Assembly (NCBI GenBank): GCA_945919795.1
Contig: CAMEJJ010000011.1
Coordinates: 1-64,000 of the forward strand
Direction: 5' to 3'
DNA from: an uncultured Lachnospiraceae bacterium
GTDB lineage: Bacteria; Bacillota; Clostridia; Lachnospirales; Lachnospiraceae
DNA: 64,000 nucleotides
The notes under the pieces were generated by a model. It did no database searches. It saw nothing but the letters and a program-made list of their open reading frames with translations, and had not been told where the DNA came from. The position numbers and the translations under genes are program-made. Below are positions 15,684-26,104 of this stretch, one piece after another (the stretch's first letter is position 1; the number at the start of each line of letters is the position of its first letter).

Positions 15684-18338
15684 TTATGCAATCTGTCCCT
15701 CTAACACTTCCACCGCTTTCTTTAAGGCATCCTCAATGCCTGCCGGATTTTTACCGCCGGCCTGTGCCATGTTGGGACGTCCTCCACCGCCACCGCCAAC
15801 CAAAGCGGCAATACCTTTGATTAAGTTTCCTGCATGCGCTCCCTGTTTCATGGCGCCATCTGTAGCCATAGCTACCAGATTCACTTTTCCGTCTGTATCG
15901 GATGCCAGCAAAATAACGCCTTCGCCAAGCTTTTCTTTTAACTGATCACCCAAATCACGTAAGCCGTTCATATCAACACCGCTTACCTTTGTGGCAAGTA
16001 ATTTCACACCTTTGACTTCAGATACCTGATCCATAACATCGCCAAGGGCACTCTGTGCTGCTTTGGCTTTTAAGGATTCGTTTTCACTCTGTAATTCTTT
16101 AATCTGGGCATGTAAGCTGTTAATCTTATTTACCAGCTCGGCAGGTGTTGTCTTAGCTGCCTTTGCCGCGTCAGAAAGCTGCTTTTCCAGATTTGCATAA
16201 TATGCTGTAACATTTGCTCCGGTTATCGCCTCAATACGACGAACGCCTGCAGCTGCAGAGCTTTCGGAAACAATCTTAAATGCCTGGATTTCACCTGTAT
16301 GGGATACGTGTGTACCGCCACAGAATTCCTTTGAAAAATCACCGACCGAAACAACGCGTACGCTGTCACCGTATTTTTCACCAAACAACGCCATGGCACC
16401 GGTCTTTTTTGCATCCTCAATACCCATAACCTGCGTATCAACCGCAATATCTTCGGTAATCTTTTGATTAACAATTTCCTGAACCTTTTCAATTTCTTCT
16501 GCTGTCAGTGCCTGTCCGCAGCTAAAGTCAAATCTGGTTCTGTCGCTATCCTGATAAGAACCCTGCTGATGAACATCATCTCCCATAACCTCCTGTAACG
16601 CAGCCTGTAAAAGGTGTGTTGCGGTATGGTTACGGCATGTGCTCATACGGTTCTTTACATCAACCATAAGGGTTGCTGTATCGCCGGTTTTGATACTGCC
16701 GGATACAACATATCCAAGATGTGCAATTCTGCCTTCGGGAATTTTAATCGTATCCGTTACCTTAAATTCACCGCCTGCAGTTTTAATAATACCGATATCT
16801 CCTTTTTGTCCACCCATGGTAGCATAGAAAGGTGTCTTTGGAATAATCAAAGTACCGCTCTCACCCTCTGTCAGACTATCTTTCACTTTTTCTTCGTCTG
16901 CCAAAGCAGCAATCGTGCTTTCTACGACTAATGTATCATAGCCGACAAACTCACTCGTAATATCAGCGGATAATTCGTTAAACAAATCCGAATCGGCGCT
17001 CAGTTTTGCAGAGAAATTCTGATTTTCTCTTGCTTTCTGTTTCTGCTCTTCCATGGAAACCGCAAAGCCTTCTTCATCAACGCTTAAGCCTTCTTCAGCA
17101 GCCATTTCTACGGTCAGCTCAATCGGGAAACCGAAGGTATCATACAAATAAAATGCGGATTTACCGTCAATCATCTTCTGTCCGGCTTTTATCTTTTCAT
17201 CCAAAATCTTTTTGAATTCCTTCATGCCGTTTTCAAGCGTACTTTCAAAACGAACGATTTCCTTGTCCAACTCTTTTAAGATAAATTCACGATTTTTCAC
17301 AAGCAACGGGAAACCATTGTGATATACCTGATCAATATAAATCTTTGCAATCTCCAATAAGTTTTCTTTGGAAAGACCTAAAGTACGTCCGTGTCTTACT
17401 GCACGACGGATGAGACGTCTTAATACATATCCTGCTCCGGCATTGGACGGCGTCAATCTGGCCTCGTCACCGATTAACATCACGCTTGTACGCATATGAT
17501 CAGCCAAAATACGCATGGATTTGGTTAATTTCTCATCTTCTTCATATTTTGTTTTGGACTGTTCTTCCACATATGCAATAACAGGAGCAAACAAATCTGT
17601 ACGATAAACATCCTTGGTACCGTTTAAGAAAGCCAGATTTCTCTCCAGTCCCCAGCCGGTATCCACGTTTTTCTGTGCCAGTGGTGTCAAATGACCATCT
17701 TTGTGCTTTTCATACTGCATAAATACATCATTTCCAAGCTCGGTATATTTACCACAGCTACATCCGGGACCACAGTTCGGACCACAATCCGGAACATCGG
17801 CAATATAAAACATCTCACTGTCAGGACCGCAGGGACCATATTCCAATCCCCACCAGTTATCTTCTGCGGGAAGATAATATACATTTTCTTTTTTAAATCC
17901 GGATGCGATCCTGCACTGTGCACCTTCTTCATCACGTGGAGCATTTTCATCTCCGGCAAATACGGTTGCAGCCAGATGATCTCTGTCAAAACCGTAAACC
18001 TGAGTTAAAAGCTCATAACTCCATTTACAACGGTCTTCTTTAAAATAATCACCAAGACTCCAGCTTCCCATCATTTCAAAAAATGTCACATGGCTCTTAT
18101 CACCAACAGAGTCAATATCGTTAGTACGCACACATCCCTGAACATTGCAAAGTCTCGTTCCCAAAGGGTGCTTCTGACCTAACAGATAAGGCATCAGTGG
18201 CTGCATACCTGCAACATTGAACAATACACCGGTAGAACCGTCGGATACCAAAGAAACGGCTCCGACATCTACATGTCCACGTTCTTTGTAAAAATTGAGC
18301 CAATCGGTTCTTAATTCATCTGAAGTAAACTGCTTCAT
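15684..18338 (-). CDS. alaS: Alanyl-tRNA synthetase
   Basis: 884 aa. The N-terminal class II aminoacylation core includes VLFNVAGMQPLMPYLLGQ, CVRTNDIDSVG and FFEMMGSWSLGDYFK. A tRNA-recognition region and an editing domain follow, the latter with the zinc/deacylation motifs HTATHLL (about residue 567) and CGGTH (about residue 671). The C-terminal C-Ala domain ends in a Gly-rich segment (ALVGGGGGGRPNMAQAGG). It charges tRNA-Ala and clears Ser/Gly mischarges. The ribosome binding site is GGAGGAATAA. No T-box leader is visible in the 95-bp gap upstream. Confidence 0.97.
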   Translation of the reverse strand: MKQFTSDELRTDWLNFYKERGHVDVGAVSLVSDGSTGVLFNVAGMQPLMPYLLGQKHPLGTRLCNVQGCVRTNDIDSVGDKSHVTFFEMMGSWSLGDYFKEDRCKWSYELLTQVYGFDRDHLAATVFAGDENAPRDEEGAQCRIASGFKKENVYYLPAEDNWWGLEYGPCGPDSEMFYIADVPDCGPNCGPGCSCGKYTELGNDVFMQYEKHKDGHLTPLAQKNVDTGWGLERNLAFLNGTKDVYRTDLFAPVIAYVEEQSKTKYEEDEKLTKSMRILADHMRTSVMLIGDEARLTPSNAGAGYVLRRLIRRAVRHGRTLGLSKENLLEIAKIYIDQVYHNGFPLLVKNREFILKELDKEIVRFESTLENGMKEFKKILDEKIKAGQKMIDGKSAFYLYDTFGFPIELTVEMAAEEGLSVDEEGFAVSMEEQKQKARENQNFSAKLSADSDLFNELSADITSEFVGYDTLVVESTIAALADEEKVKDSLTEGESGTLIIPKTPFYATMGGQKGDIGIIKTAGGEFKVTDTIKIPEGRIAHLGYVVSGSIKTGDTATLMVDVKNRMSTCRNHTATHLLQAALQEVMGDDVHQQGSYQDSDRTRFDFSCGQALTAEEIEKVQEIVNQKITEDIAVDTQVMGIEDAKKTGAMALFGEKYGDSVRVVSVGDFSKEFCGGTHVSHTGEIQAFKIVSESSAAAGVRRIEAITGANVTAYYANLEKQLSDAAKAAKTTPAELVNKINSLHAQIKELQSENESLKAKAAQSALGDVMDQVSEVKGVKLLATKVSGVDMNGLRDLGDQLKEKLGEGVILLASDTDGKVNLVAMATDGAMKQGAHAGNLIKGIAALVGGGGGGRPNMAQAGGKNPAGIEDALKKAVEVLEGQIA

Positions 18339-18377
18339 TTATTCTTCCTCCAAAACTTCAAAATAAGCTATCTTCTT

Positions 18378-18418
18378 GACGTGACACAAGCCACGCATAA
18401 AACGTGGCATGTGAAGTC
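18378..18418 (-). other. Imperfect hairpin between glyQS and alaS
   Basis: GACTTCACATGCCACG can pair with CGTGGCTTGTGTCACGTC across a 7-nt loop in the 95-bp gap. There is no U-tract. It may be a processing hairpin or a weak terminator, and it gives no reason to assign separate promoters to alaS. Confidence 0.4.
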
Positions 18419-18433
18419 ATTCATTTTTATTGA

Positions 18434-19834
18434 TTAAAATGTAAATTTATCTGCAAAATAAGCATCCAGATCTGCGATTGCAATTCTCTCCTGTTGCATG
18501 GTATCACGATCTCTGACCGTCACGCAACCATCGGTTTCTGAATCAAAATCGTATGTAATACAGAAAGGAGTTCCAATCTCATCCTGTCTGCGGTATCTTT
18601 TACCAATGTTTCCTCTGTCATCAAATTCGCAGTTGTATTTTTTGGACAACTGTGTAAATACAGCTTCTGCACCCTCGTTTAATTTCTTTGACAAAGGCAG
18701 TACACCGATTTTAACCGGAGCAAGAGCCGGATGGAAATGCAGAACGGTACGAATATCAGGTGCCTCTTCTGTTCCGATGTTTTCCTCATCATAAGCAGCA
18801 CAAAGGAATGCTAAAACCACACGGTCTGCACCAAGAGAAGGCTCGATCACATAAGGAATATATTTTTCATTCTTTGTATCATCAAAATATGACATATCCT
18901 GACCGGATGTGTTTTGATGCTGTGTCAAATCGTAATCCGTACGGTCTGCAATACCCCAAAGCTCACCCCAGCCGATAGACGGGAATAAATATTCAATATC
19001 GGTTGTTCCTTTAGAATAGAAACAAAGCTCTTCGGGCGCATGATCACGAAGTCTCATTTCTTCCTCTTTGATACCAAGAGTTAATAACCAATCACGGCAG
19101 AAACCTCTCCAATACTGGAACCACTCCATGTCTGTTCCGGGTTCACAGAAAAACTCTAACTCCATCTGTTCAAATTCTCTGGTACGGAAAGTAAAGTTTC
19201 CGGGAGTAATTTCATTACGGAAGGATTTACCAATCTGTCCGATACCGAACGGGATTTTTTTACGGGAAGTTCTCTGTACGTTTTTGAAGTTTACAAAGAT
19301 ACCCTGAGCAGTCTCAGGTCTTAAATAAACGGTATTTTTTGCATCCTCTGTAACACCCTGGAATGTTTTAAACATCAGGTTGAACTGTCTGATATCCGTG
19401 AAGTTGTGTTTACCACAGGTCGGACAAGGCACATTGTTTTCTTCAATAAAAGCCTTCATCTCTTCCTGGCTGTATGCATCAATGGGTTTTTCAAGAGTAA
19501 TCCCGTTTTCTTCTGCATAATCCTCAATCAGTTTATCCGCACGAAAACGCTCATGACATTCTTTACAATCCATTAACGGATCCGCAAAACCTGCTAAGTG
19601 TCCGCTTGCCACCCATGTCTGGGGATTCATCAGAATCGCACAGTCTACGCCGACATTATATGGATTTTCCATAATAAATTTCTGCCACCATGCTTTTTTT
19701 ACATTGTTTTTCAATTCAACACCAAGATTACCGTAATCCCATGTATTTGCCAATCCACCATAGATTTCACTACCGGGATAAATAAATCCTCTGGATTTTG
19801 CCAAAGCCGAAATTTTCTCTAATGTTTTTTCCAT
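18434..19834 (-). CDS. glyQS: Glycyl-tRNA synthetase (homodimeric class II type)
   Basis: 466 aa, the alpha2 form common in Firmicutes rather than the GlyQ/GlyS tetramer. It carries [22 protein letters not shown], motif 2 ([21 protein letters not shown]), motif 3 ([10 protein letters not shown]) and the C-terminal anticodon-binding domain ([13 protein letters not shown]). Two CxxC pairs (CKECHERF and CPTCGKHNF) in the insertion suggest a zinc site. The start is the ATG after AAGGAGCATAACA. Confidence 0.96.
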   Translation of the reverse strand: MEKTLEKISALAKSRGFIYPGSEIYGGLANTWDYGNLGVELKNNVKKAWWQKFIMENPYNVGVDCAILMNPQTWVASGHLAGFADPLMDCKECHERFRADKLIEDYAEENGITLEKPIDAYSQEEMKAFIEENNVPCPTCGKHNFTDIRQFNLMFKTFQGVTEDAKNTVYLRPETAQGIFVNFKNVQRTSRKKIPFGIGQIGKSFRNEITPGNFTFRTREFEQMELEFFCEPGTDMEWFQYWRGFCRDWLLTLGIKEEEMRLRDHAPEELCFYSKGTTDIEYLFPSIGWGELWGIADRTDYDLTQHQNTSGQDMSYFDDTKNEKYIPYVIEPSLGADRVVLAFLCAAYDEENIGTEEAPDIRTVLHFHPALAPVKIGVLPLSKKLNEGAEAVFTQLSKKYNCEFDDRGNIGKRYRRQDEIGTPFCITYDFDSETDGCVTVRDRDTMQQERIAIADLDAYFADKFTF

Positions 19835-19957
19835 TGTTATGCTCCTTATCTCTTATATCATCTGTCATCTTTCATCTATTATTTGACAAAGACTGAAAAT
19901 AATGAAAATCAGACAGTGTTTATCATTTTTTATCAATACAAATACGAATCAATTTCA

Positions 19958-20551
19958 CTATTGATATACAATCACGGAATACGTATCGGATTCTCCCACT
20001 GTTGCCAATCCGGATGACTTCAATGAAACATTGTCACTGATATATAATATATCACCCTTTACTTCCACATCCATTTTCTCTTCACAGATCACTACCTTTT
20101 CTTCTGTCATCTGATCCACAGGTGCAAGTGTCTTAGCAGACTGTGCCTCGGCCGCATGTAATCCGTCTAAAACATATCCTGCCTCTCTTGCTTCCTTAAC
20201 TGTTCCGACAAAAAATTCACAGTTATGAATGTTGCCATAATCCTTTGCACTTTTATATTTGATTCTGACATTCAGTTTCGCCGAATCATCTGAAAGCTCA
20301 TATTGATCTAGAACGACCAAATCCGAAGCCCCGTTTTTTTGGTTGTATTCCTGAATTGTCTGTTCCATATTCTGTTTTAATTCTTCTGTATCGTAATATG
20401 ATTTATCAAAATTCTCCACGATATATTCGGATACTTCTTGATTCTTCCCGATATAAACCGTAGTCGTATCATAATCTTTATTTAAACTTCCACAGGCGGT
20501 AAGCATAAACAGTAAAGCACATGTTACCATGAGCATTCTACATTTTTTCAT
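19958..20551 (-). CDS. Lipoprotein of unknown function
   Basis: 197 aa from the ATG at 20551 (GGAGG, 6-nt spacing). A lipoprotein signal ends in LTAC-GS, so the protein should be anchored to the outer face of the membrane. The mature part is acidic and of mixed alpha/beta character. I recognise no domain. It has its own promoter. Confidence 0.7.
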   Translation of the reverse strand: MKKCRMLMVTCALLFMLTACGSLNKDYDTTTVYIGKNQEVSEYIVENFDKSYYDTEELKQNMEQTIQEYNQKNGASDLVVLDQYELSDDSAKLNVRIKYKSAKDYGNIHNCEFFVGTVKEAREAGYVLDGLHAAEAQSAKTLAPVDQMTEEKVVICEEKMDVEVKGDILYISDNVSLKSSGLATVGESDTYSVIVYQ

Positions 20552-20576
20552 AATCAACCTCCGCATACTGTATCAT

Positions 20577-20605
20577 ATTATAACGAACCGTTTTCATATT
20601 TTCAA
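20577..20605 (-). promoter_or_regulatory. Predicted promoter of the lipoprotein gene
   Basis: TTGAAA (20600-20605), a 17-bp spacer and a consensus TATAAT (20577-20582) on the minus strand, 25 bp before the ATG. Confidence 0.7.
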
Positions 20606-20706
20606 CCTTGTTTTATTGCGATTGTATCTTTTATTGTTATATTATAGTCGTGTGTCTTACTTTTATTATTGCCACAACTTATACTTCCATTTCCTCTATA
20701 GATGCT

Positions 20707-21369
20707 TTATTGCAAAAAGGAAATAGTGGAATTTAAAATCTCCAGACTGTGAAATTCATGTCCCATATACCGTTTCCGATATTCAACCACGCACTCGGCA
20801 AGTTCCTTTAACACTTCATCCGAAACAACAAAGGTATATAAACGATCCAAACCGCTTTTTACCACATAATCAATGGTATAAAGCGTATCCGGTGACAACG
20901 ATTTATTCGCCGGTATTCCGGGAAATTCTCCGTTTACCACAAGGGCTTTTATCTCAAATATGTATAAAATCAGTTCATTTTGAATGGCAGGAAGAATTAA
21001 AGCCCGCAAGGACTGATATACAAGCATTAACATTTCTTTTTCATCGTTATTTTCCCGGGTATAGTAATCCGCAACCTCCAGAAAATACATTCCATACATG
21101 GCACCTTCGAAATCATCCCTGAATTCGTCAAAATAATTGCTGATTTCGGCATCAACCAATGTGTAAGAACTTTTCCCCTCGTACATTTTAAAGGTTCCGA
21201 AACAAAAGGGATTTGTTCTTGCCATCAATTTGCTGTTGGGACGTCTGGCACCTCTTGCAAACGCAGCAATCTTACCACGCTCTTTTGTTAAAATTGTCAC
21301 TCTTTTATCATATTCGCCCATCGGAAGGTTCTGTATCACCAATCCCGTTACTTCTATATATTCCTGCAT
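20707..21369 (-). CDS. recO: DNA repair protein RecO
   Basis: 220 aa. The N-terminal OB fold is typical (VTGLVIQNLPMGEYDKRVTILTKERGKIAAFARGARRPNSKL). A helical C-terminal domain follows. It lacks the four-cysteine zinc cluster that many RecO proteins carry and is on the short side. RecO loads RecA with RecF/RecR and anneals SSB-coated DNA. Its start lies inside the end of the yqzL-like gene (62-bp overlap). The ribosome binding site is weak, so translation is probably coupled. Confidence 0.92.
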   Translation of the reverse strand: MQEYIEVTGLVIQNLPMGEYDKRVTILTKERGKIAAFARGARRPNSKLMARTNPFCFGTFKMYEGKSSYTLVDAEISNYFDEFRDDFEGAMYGMYFLEVADYYTRENNDEKEMLMLVYQSLRALILPAIQNELILYIFEIKALVVNGEFPGIPANKSLSPDTLYTIDYVVKSGLDRLYTFVVSDEVLKELAECVVEYRKRYMGHEFHSLEILNSTISFLQ

Positions 21370-21514
21370 CTAAAGCTGTATCTTCCTTTTGCATCTGATA
21401 GATTCCATGCCGTTCCATGACCTGTTTCAAGCTCTCATCCGATTGGGCACGATAATCCAGGTAATCTCTGATACTTCCTGTTACACAAAAATGCTGCCAG
21501 TAATTTTCTTTCAT
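21308..21514 (-). CDS. YqzL-like small protein between era and recO
   Basis: 68 aa, starting after GGGAGGATACTTTT. The N-terminal part (ENYWQHFCVTGSIRDYLDYRA) follows the pattern of YqzL, a small protein of unknown function encoded between era and recO in Bacillus and Clostridia. Its last 20 codons overlap the recO start in another frame and may be unconstrained. Position and N-terminus both support the call. Confidence 0.75.
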   Translation of the reverse strand: MKENYWQHFCVTGSIRDYLDYRAQSDESLKQVMERHGIYQMQKEDTALDAGIYRSNGIGDTEPSDGRI

Positions 21515-21696
21515 AAAAGTATCCTCCCTTTGTATGCATCTTAACCGATATCAAAAAATATCGTTGCAAATATTAGGTTCTTCTTTTGTGAAATTTCTAT
21601 GCAGCATTTTGAAAAAATGAAACGGTAATTTTTACATATTATCACTTGCTCCCTTTTCCAATTGTGTGACCATGAAATTTGTAGAAAGGGAAGCTG

Positions 21697-22605
21697 TTAT
21701 ATATCAATCTCTTTTTTATTGTACCCAAAATTTTTCAGTAGATAATCACTATCCCGCCAGTCCTTTTTTACCTTGACCCAAAGTTTTAAATTGACCTTGC
21801 ATTCCATCATATCTTCAATTCCATGACGAGCATTGGTACCAATCCGTTTTAGCATCTGCCCGCCTTTGCCGATAATAATTCCTTTGTGTGAATCCTTTTC
21901 GCAGATAATGGTAGCCTCGATATCCACAAGTCCTTTTTTGACTTTCATCTGTTCAATGGAAACTGCAATTCCATGGGGTATTTCATCGTCTAAAATACGC
22001 AGAGCCTGTTCTCTGATTAATTCTGCCACAATCTGTCTCTGCGGCTGGTCGGTTACCGTATCCTCATCATAAAACATAGGCCCATACGGAAGGAAGGAAA
22101 AGATGGCATCTAAAACCTCTTTTGTTCCCTCTCCTTTAAAGGCGCTGATGGGAATAATCTGTTCAAAATCCATCTCCTTGCGATAGGCATCAATAATCGG
22201 CAGTAATTCTTCTTTTTTAGCCAGCATATCCATTTTATTAATCAGTAAGACAACCGGAACCTTTGCTTTTTTCAACTGCTCGATAATATGCTTATCTCCT
22301 GCGCCGATAAACGTATCCGGTTCCACCAAAAACAAAATGACATCGACTTCTTTTAAGGTATGCTCAGCAACATTTACCATATAATCACCGAGTTTATTCT
22401 TGGCCTTGTGAATTCCGGGTGTATCCAGAAAAACAATCTGCCCACGCTCGTCCGTATAAACCGTCTGAATCCTATTTCTGGTAGTCTGGGGTTTCTTCGA
22501 TGTAATGGCAATTTTCTGGCCAATCAGGCAGTTCATCAACGTAGACTTTCCAACGTTTGGTCTACCGATTAATGTTACAAACCCACTTTTTGTCTGTTCT
22601 TCCAT
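21697..22605 (-). CDS. era: GTPase Era
   Basis: 302 aa from the ATG at 22605, which follows GGAGAAGAAG and gives the normal Era length. The 29 extra codons of the longer frame are unlike Era. G1 is GRPNVGKS, G3 is DTPGIH and G4 is NKMD. The C-terminal KH domain (GIIIGKGGQMLKRIGTNAR) binds the 3' end of 16S rRNA. Era acts in 30S subunit maturation. The 182-bp gap before the yqzL-like gene holds only a small GATATTTTTTGATATC hairpin. Confidence 0.96.
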   Translation of the reverse strand: MEEQTKSGFVTLIGRPNVGKSTLMNCLIGQKIAITSKKPQTTRNRIQTVYTDERGQIVFLDTPGIHKAKNKLGDYMVNVAEHTLKEVDVILFLVEPDTFIGAGDKHIIEQLKKAKVPVVLLINKMDMLAKKEELLPIIDAYRKEMDFEQIIPISAFKGEGTKEVLDAIFSFLPYGPMFYDEDTVTDQPQRQIVAELIREQALRILDDEIPHGIAVSIEQMKVKKGLVDIEATIICEKDSHKGIIIGKGGQMLKRIGTNARHGIEDMMECKVNLKLWVKVKKDWRDSDYLLKNFGYNKKEIDI

Positions 22606-22750
22606 CTTCTTCTCCGTTTTCTGATTTTCATCTGTATCTGACAACTCATATCCGCTTATTTTTCTACATCTGATTCTATCGTTTGTATTCAATCTTTTTA
22701 TACATGCAGTATTCTCGTTTTATATACAATCTACTTTTCTGCTGCTAAAT

Positions 22751-25672
22751 TTAGACAATCAAATCATTAAGCGAATCAAACAACTCAGCATTTTCCTTCA
22801 TCTTTTCTTCGGCTCCAATGACACACAAAGCATCCTCGTCCATAAATGCTTCGATATAATCTCCTAATGCACGAATATCTTTTACATCGGTATTTAAGAG
22901 TTCATCCCGTTCTTTCTGCTCATCGCGAATGTTCCAATTTGAAAAGTACGCCGACATGGAGCGAACGCCTTTTGACTGCGGTGTCAATGGTGTGTCTTTA
23001 TCACTGACAGCTCCGATGACATATTTTGTCATGGTCTTTTCATCAGCCGTAAAATTACGAATATAATCTGCGGCATTTTCATAAACATCAATGGTTTCCT
23101 TCAAATTCGGATCACGATAGGAAACAAAACTGCATTCACCGGTTTTGCGGAATCCACTCATGCATCCGTAAGCACCGCCCTTTACGCGAACATTTAACCA
23201 CAGATAATCATAACCCATCATCACACGTAAAACCAGTAAGGAGCCCGTATAGCGAAGTCCTTTTTTCTTGTAGTTTCCGCTTCTGCAGACATACTGAACA
23301 GTTCCTGATGTCTTAAAGCCCTCATTCTTTTTCACCGGGCATATGACAAGTTCTTCTTTTTTGACCGGATCCGTATAAAGCTTATCACAAAATGCCGGGA
23401 TTCTTGCAGTTACCTCTGCCAGACCTTCTTTTGTTCCCGTATAGTCGACCATAAAGTTTTCAGGACGACAGATTTTGTGCATTAAAAGCTGCATCGTGCG
23501 AATCAGTTCATCTGCCTGTTTATCATATTCCCGTATGAGTTCACAAAGATTCTGATAAAATGTAATACCACTTAAGCATTCTTCCAGATAAGCCAGTTTT
23601 TCATAATAGGAGTTGGCACGAAGCTGCGCGGCCACATGACCGGAACTCATCATGCGGGCTTCCTGCTTGGACCTGGTCTCTTCCAATATCTCCAATAGTC
23701 TCTTTTTGTCCGAAAAGACAGTTTCAAAAAGCATTTCTTCCATTAAATCAAAAGCACAATCATTTTCACCATAGAGTGCTTTTGCCTTACATTCAAAATG
23801 GAGACGGTATTTTGAATCATCTTTTGAATCCGCATAGATATTGATACATGGAACAATTCCGCCCGTCGTTCGGAAAATTTCATTAAAAAACGCACCGTAA
23901 TCATGCTTTTGTGTATCCATAAGGCCTAAAACAATCTTTAATACTCCCAGTGGAAACAGCTCTTTCTCACAAATGCCGTGAATATTAAAAACCAACCGGG
24001 TATAGGATACACCATTTGTAAAGATATCATGGAAAAGCACATCCGTCCCATTCACATTTATCAATTCATTTTGGAAAGGTTCTGCTTCTTTCTTTAAATC
24101 ATTTCGGCTCAACATCGGAATTTTCTCAAGGTCTTCTTTTCGATCCTCCGATTCCTGATATTCTCTTAGCTCTTTGGTTTCGCGAACCAGTAAATCCAGT
24201 TCTTCTTTACTAAGAGATGCTTTATAGCCTGCAAGCTTTTGGGAAAGTTCCTTTTCTTTTTCCGTATTCAATCCCTTTTTGGGAACCACGCAGACATAAG
24301 CCTTATGCGGATTATCAAGCAAATAGGTCTGAATCAGCTTTTCGTAGTAATCCGTATCAATACGCTCTTTCAGCTTGCGATACGTCGCCCCTGCTTCCAC
24401 ATGAAGAAAAGGACTGCTTTCATCATAAATCCAGCTGTCAAGCATCCAAAGTCCGTACATCAGTCCTTTGGGATAAGAACCAAAATCCGCTTCCCGATAC
24501 CGGAATTCAAAGAGGTTGAGCGCTGCCCTTAAAGCATTTTTATCAAGGCCTTCTCTTACAATTCTGGTTAATTCCTCTTCAATAACATCTAAAAATTCCT
24601 GTTTTTGGGACAGATTGGCATTTTTGGCAACAATGGAAAAGTATGGCTGGTACACACCGTTGTCAAAACTGCTGTAATTTTCCGTTCCGATTCCTCTGTT
24701 TAGTAAAGCCTTTTTGATCGGTGCACCGGGTGCAGAGCACAATGCATAATCCAATATTTGGAAAGCAACATACAAATCGGCATCCAAAACATTACTAACT
24801 ACGGCATTATAGGATAAATACGTATTGTTCTTCTCCGATTCATTTTCTGCAATGGAATATTCCTTTGTCACATCAAGCGGCTCTTCAAATGCTTTTTGCG
24901 GTAAAATGCCAGAATCCACTTCTGTCCGTTCAAACGCAGACAGATACTCTGAATGAAGCCAGTCCAGTTTTTCTGCCATATCCATATCGCCATACAGATA
25001 AATATAACTGTTGGAAGGATGATAAAACTTACGGTGAAAATCCAGAAATTCCTCATAGGAAAGATCGGGTATATCATCCGGATCTCCGCCTGATTCATTG
25101 GCATAAGTATTGTCCGGAAACAAAGAATTAAGAATGCTTCTCTCCAACACATCATCCGGCGAAGAAAAAGCCCCCTTCATTTCGTTATAAACGACACCGT
25201 TTACTGCCAATGCATCATCAGCAGCTTCTAACTCATAATGCCAGCCTTCCTGCCAGAATATTTTTTTCTGTTTATAGATATTCGGATAAAAAACCGCATC
25301 CATATAAACATCCATTAAATTCTGGAAATCTTTATCGTTGCAGCTTGCAACGGGATATATGGTTTTATCCGGGTATGTCATGGCGTTTAAAAAAGTATTT
25401 AAGGAACCCTTAACTAATTCCACAAAAGGATCTTTGACCGGGAACTTTCGGGAACCACATAAAACCGAATGCTCCATAATATGGGCCACTCCGGTACTGT
25501 CTGTCGGGGTTGTCCGAAAACCGATATAAAAAACTTTATTGGGATCATCATTGGATAACAAAACGATTTTGGCACCGCTTTTTTTATGAACCAGTATCGC
25601 TCCTTCGGAATTTAAATCGGGGATCATACGTTGTTCCAACACTTGATATTCATTGAGTGAATCTAATTTCAT
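22751..25672 (-). CDS. M16C-family zinc metalloprotease (presequence-protease/insulinase type)
   Basis: 973 aa, the full size of the single-chain M16C group (PreP/Cym1/HypA). The inverted zinc motif H64-x-x-E67-H68 lies in THMEH-like context (GVAHIMEHSVLCGS), with the typical PFVELVKGSLNTFLNAMTYPDKT downstream. Four M16 repeats should form a clamshell that degrades peptides. There is no signal peptide, so it is cytoplasmic. The ribosome binding site AAGGAG sits at the end of the preceding gene, so it is part of that operon. Confidence 0.9.
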   Translation of the reverse strand: MKLDSLNEYQVLEQRMIPDLNSEGAILVHKKSGAKIVLLSNDDPNKVFYIGFRTTPTDSTGVAHIMEHSVLCGSRKFPVKDPFVELVKGSLNTFLNAMTYPDKTIYPVASCNDKDFQNLMDVYMDAVFYPNIYKQKKIFWQEGWHYELEAADDALAVNGVVYNEMKGAFSSPDDVLERSILNSLFPDNTYANESGGDPDDIPDLSYEEFLDFHRKFYHPSNSYIYLYGDMDMAEKLDWLHSEYLSAFERTEVDSGILPQKAFEEPLDVTKEYSIAENESEKNNTYLSYNAVVSNVLDADLYVAFQILDYALCSAPGAPIKKALLNRGIGTENYSSFDNGVYQPYFSIVAKNANLSQKQEFLDVIEEELTRIVREGLDKNALRAALNLFEFRYREADFGSYPKGLMYGLWMLDSWIYDESSPFLHVEAGATYRKLKERIDTDYYEKLIQTYLLDNPHKAYVCVVPKKGLNTEKEKELSQKLAGYKASLSKEELDLLVRETKELREYQESEDRKEDLEKIPMLSRNDLKKEAEPFQNELINVNGTDVLFHDIFTNGVSYTRLVFNIHGICEKELFPLGVLKIVLGLMDTQKHDYGAFFNEIFRTTGGIVPCINIYADSKDDSKYRLHFECKAKALYGENDCAFDLMEEMLFETVFSDKKRLLEILEETRSKQEARMMSSGHVAAQLRANSYYEKLAYLEECLSGITFYQNLCELIREYDKQADELIRTMQLLMHKICRPENFMVDYTGTKEGLAEVTARIPAFCDKLYTDPVKKEELVICPVKKNEGFKTSGTVQYVCRSGNYKKKGLRYTGSLLVLRVMMGYDYLWLNVRVKGGAYGCMSGFRKTGECSFVSYRDPNLKETIDVYENAADYIRNFTADEKTMTKYVIGAVSDKDTPLTPQSKGVRSMSAYFSNWNIRDEQKERDELLNTDVKDIRALGDYIEAFMDEDALCVIGAEEKMKENAELFDSLNDLIV

Positions 25673-25681
25673 GCTAACTCC

Positions 25682-26104
25682 TTACAGATGCAAAAGCATC
25701 ATATTTCTCTTTTTAAAACTGATTTCCTGAATCATAAATTGATCCGGATGATTGTGGATGTCTTCATCGGCCATAAAATCCTGCAGAGAATAATCCTTTA
25801 TATCATAAGTTTCTTTTGTTTTCCCTTTTTTATCCGTCTTTAACACAAGAGAAATCACTTTTATGGCTACCCGCATCTGTTGATATGCCATAAAACTAAG
25901 AGAATCTTCTTTTATCTCCATCAAATGATCTGCAATTGTCATATCAGGGGAAACTTCTTTTAAAAAAATGCGATAAACGGCATCCTTGATTTTACAAGGT
26001 ACACCGTCATAATCTGCCAAATCCTGGTATGTCATCCTTGCTCCAAGGTAAACATTGGAAAAATCCTGAATGGCATATTTATAATCTTCTTCACGAAACT
26101 CCAT
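25682..26104 (-). CDS. Conserved-looking protein of unknown function
   Basis: 140 aa, overlapping the end of the sigma-like gene by 14 bp and ending 10 bp before the M16 protease. It is soluble, charged and alpha/beta in character, with no signal peptide or membrane helix. I recognise no domain. The tight spacing points to co-translation with its neighbours. Confidence 0.65.
   Translation of the reverse strand: MEFREEDYKYAIQDFSNVYLGARMTYQDLADYDGVPCKIKDAVYRIFLKEVSPDMTIADHLMEIKEDSLSFMAYQQMRVAIKVISLVLKTDKKGKTKETYDIKDYSLQDFMADEDIHNHPDQFMIQEISFKKRNMMLLHL

Noticed and set aside
15412-20000. T-box leaders for alaS or glyQS
   Set aside because: The gaps are only 95-125 bp and I find no AGGGTGGNACCGCG-type element on the minus strand.
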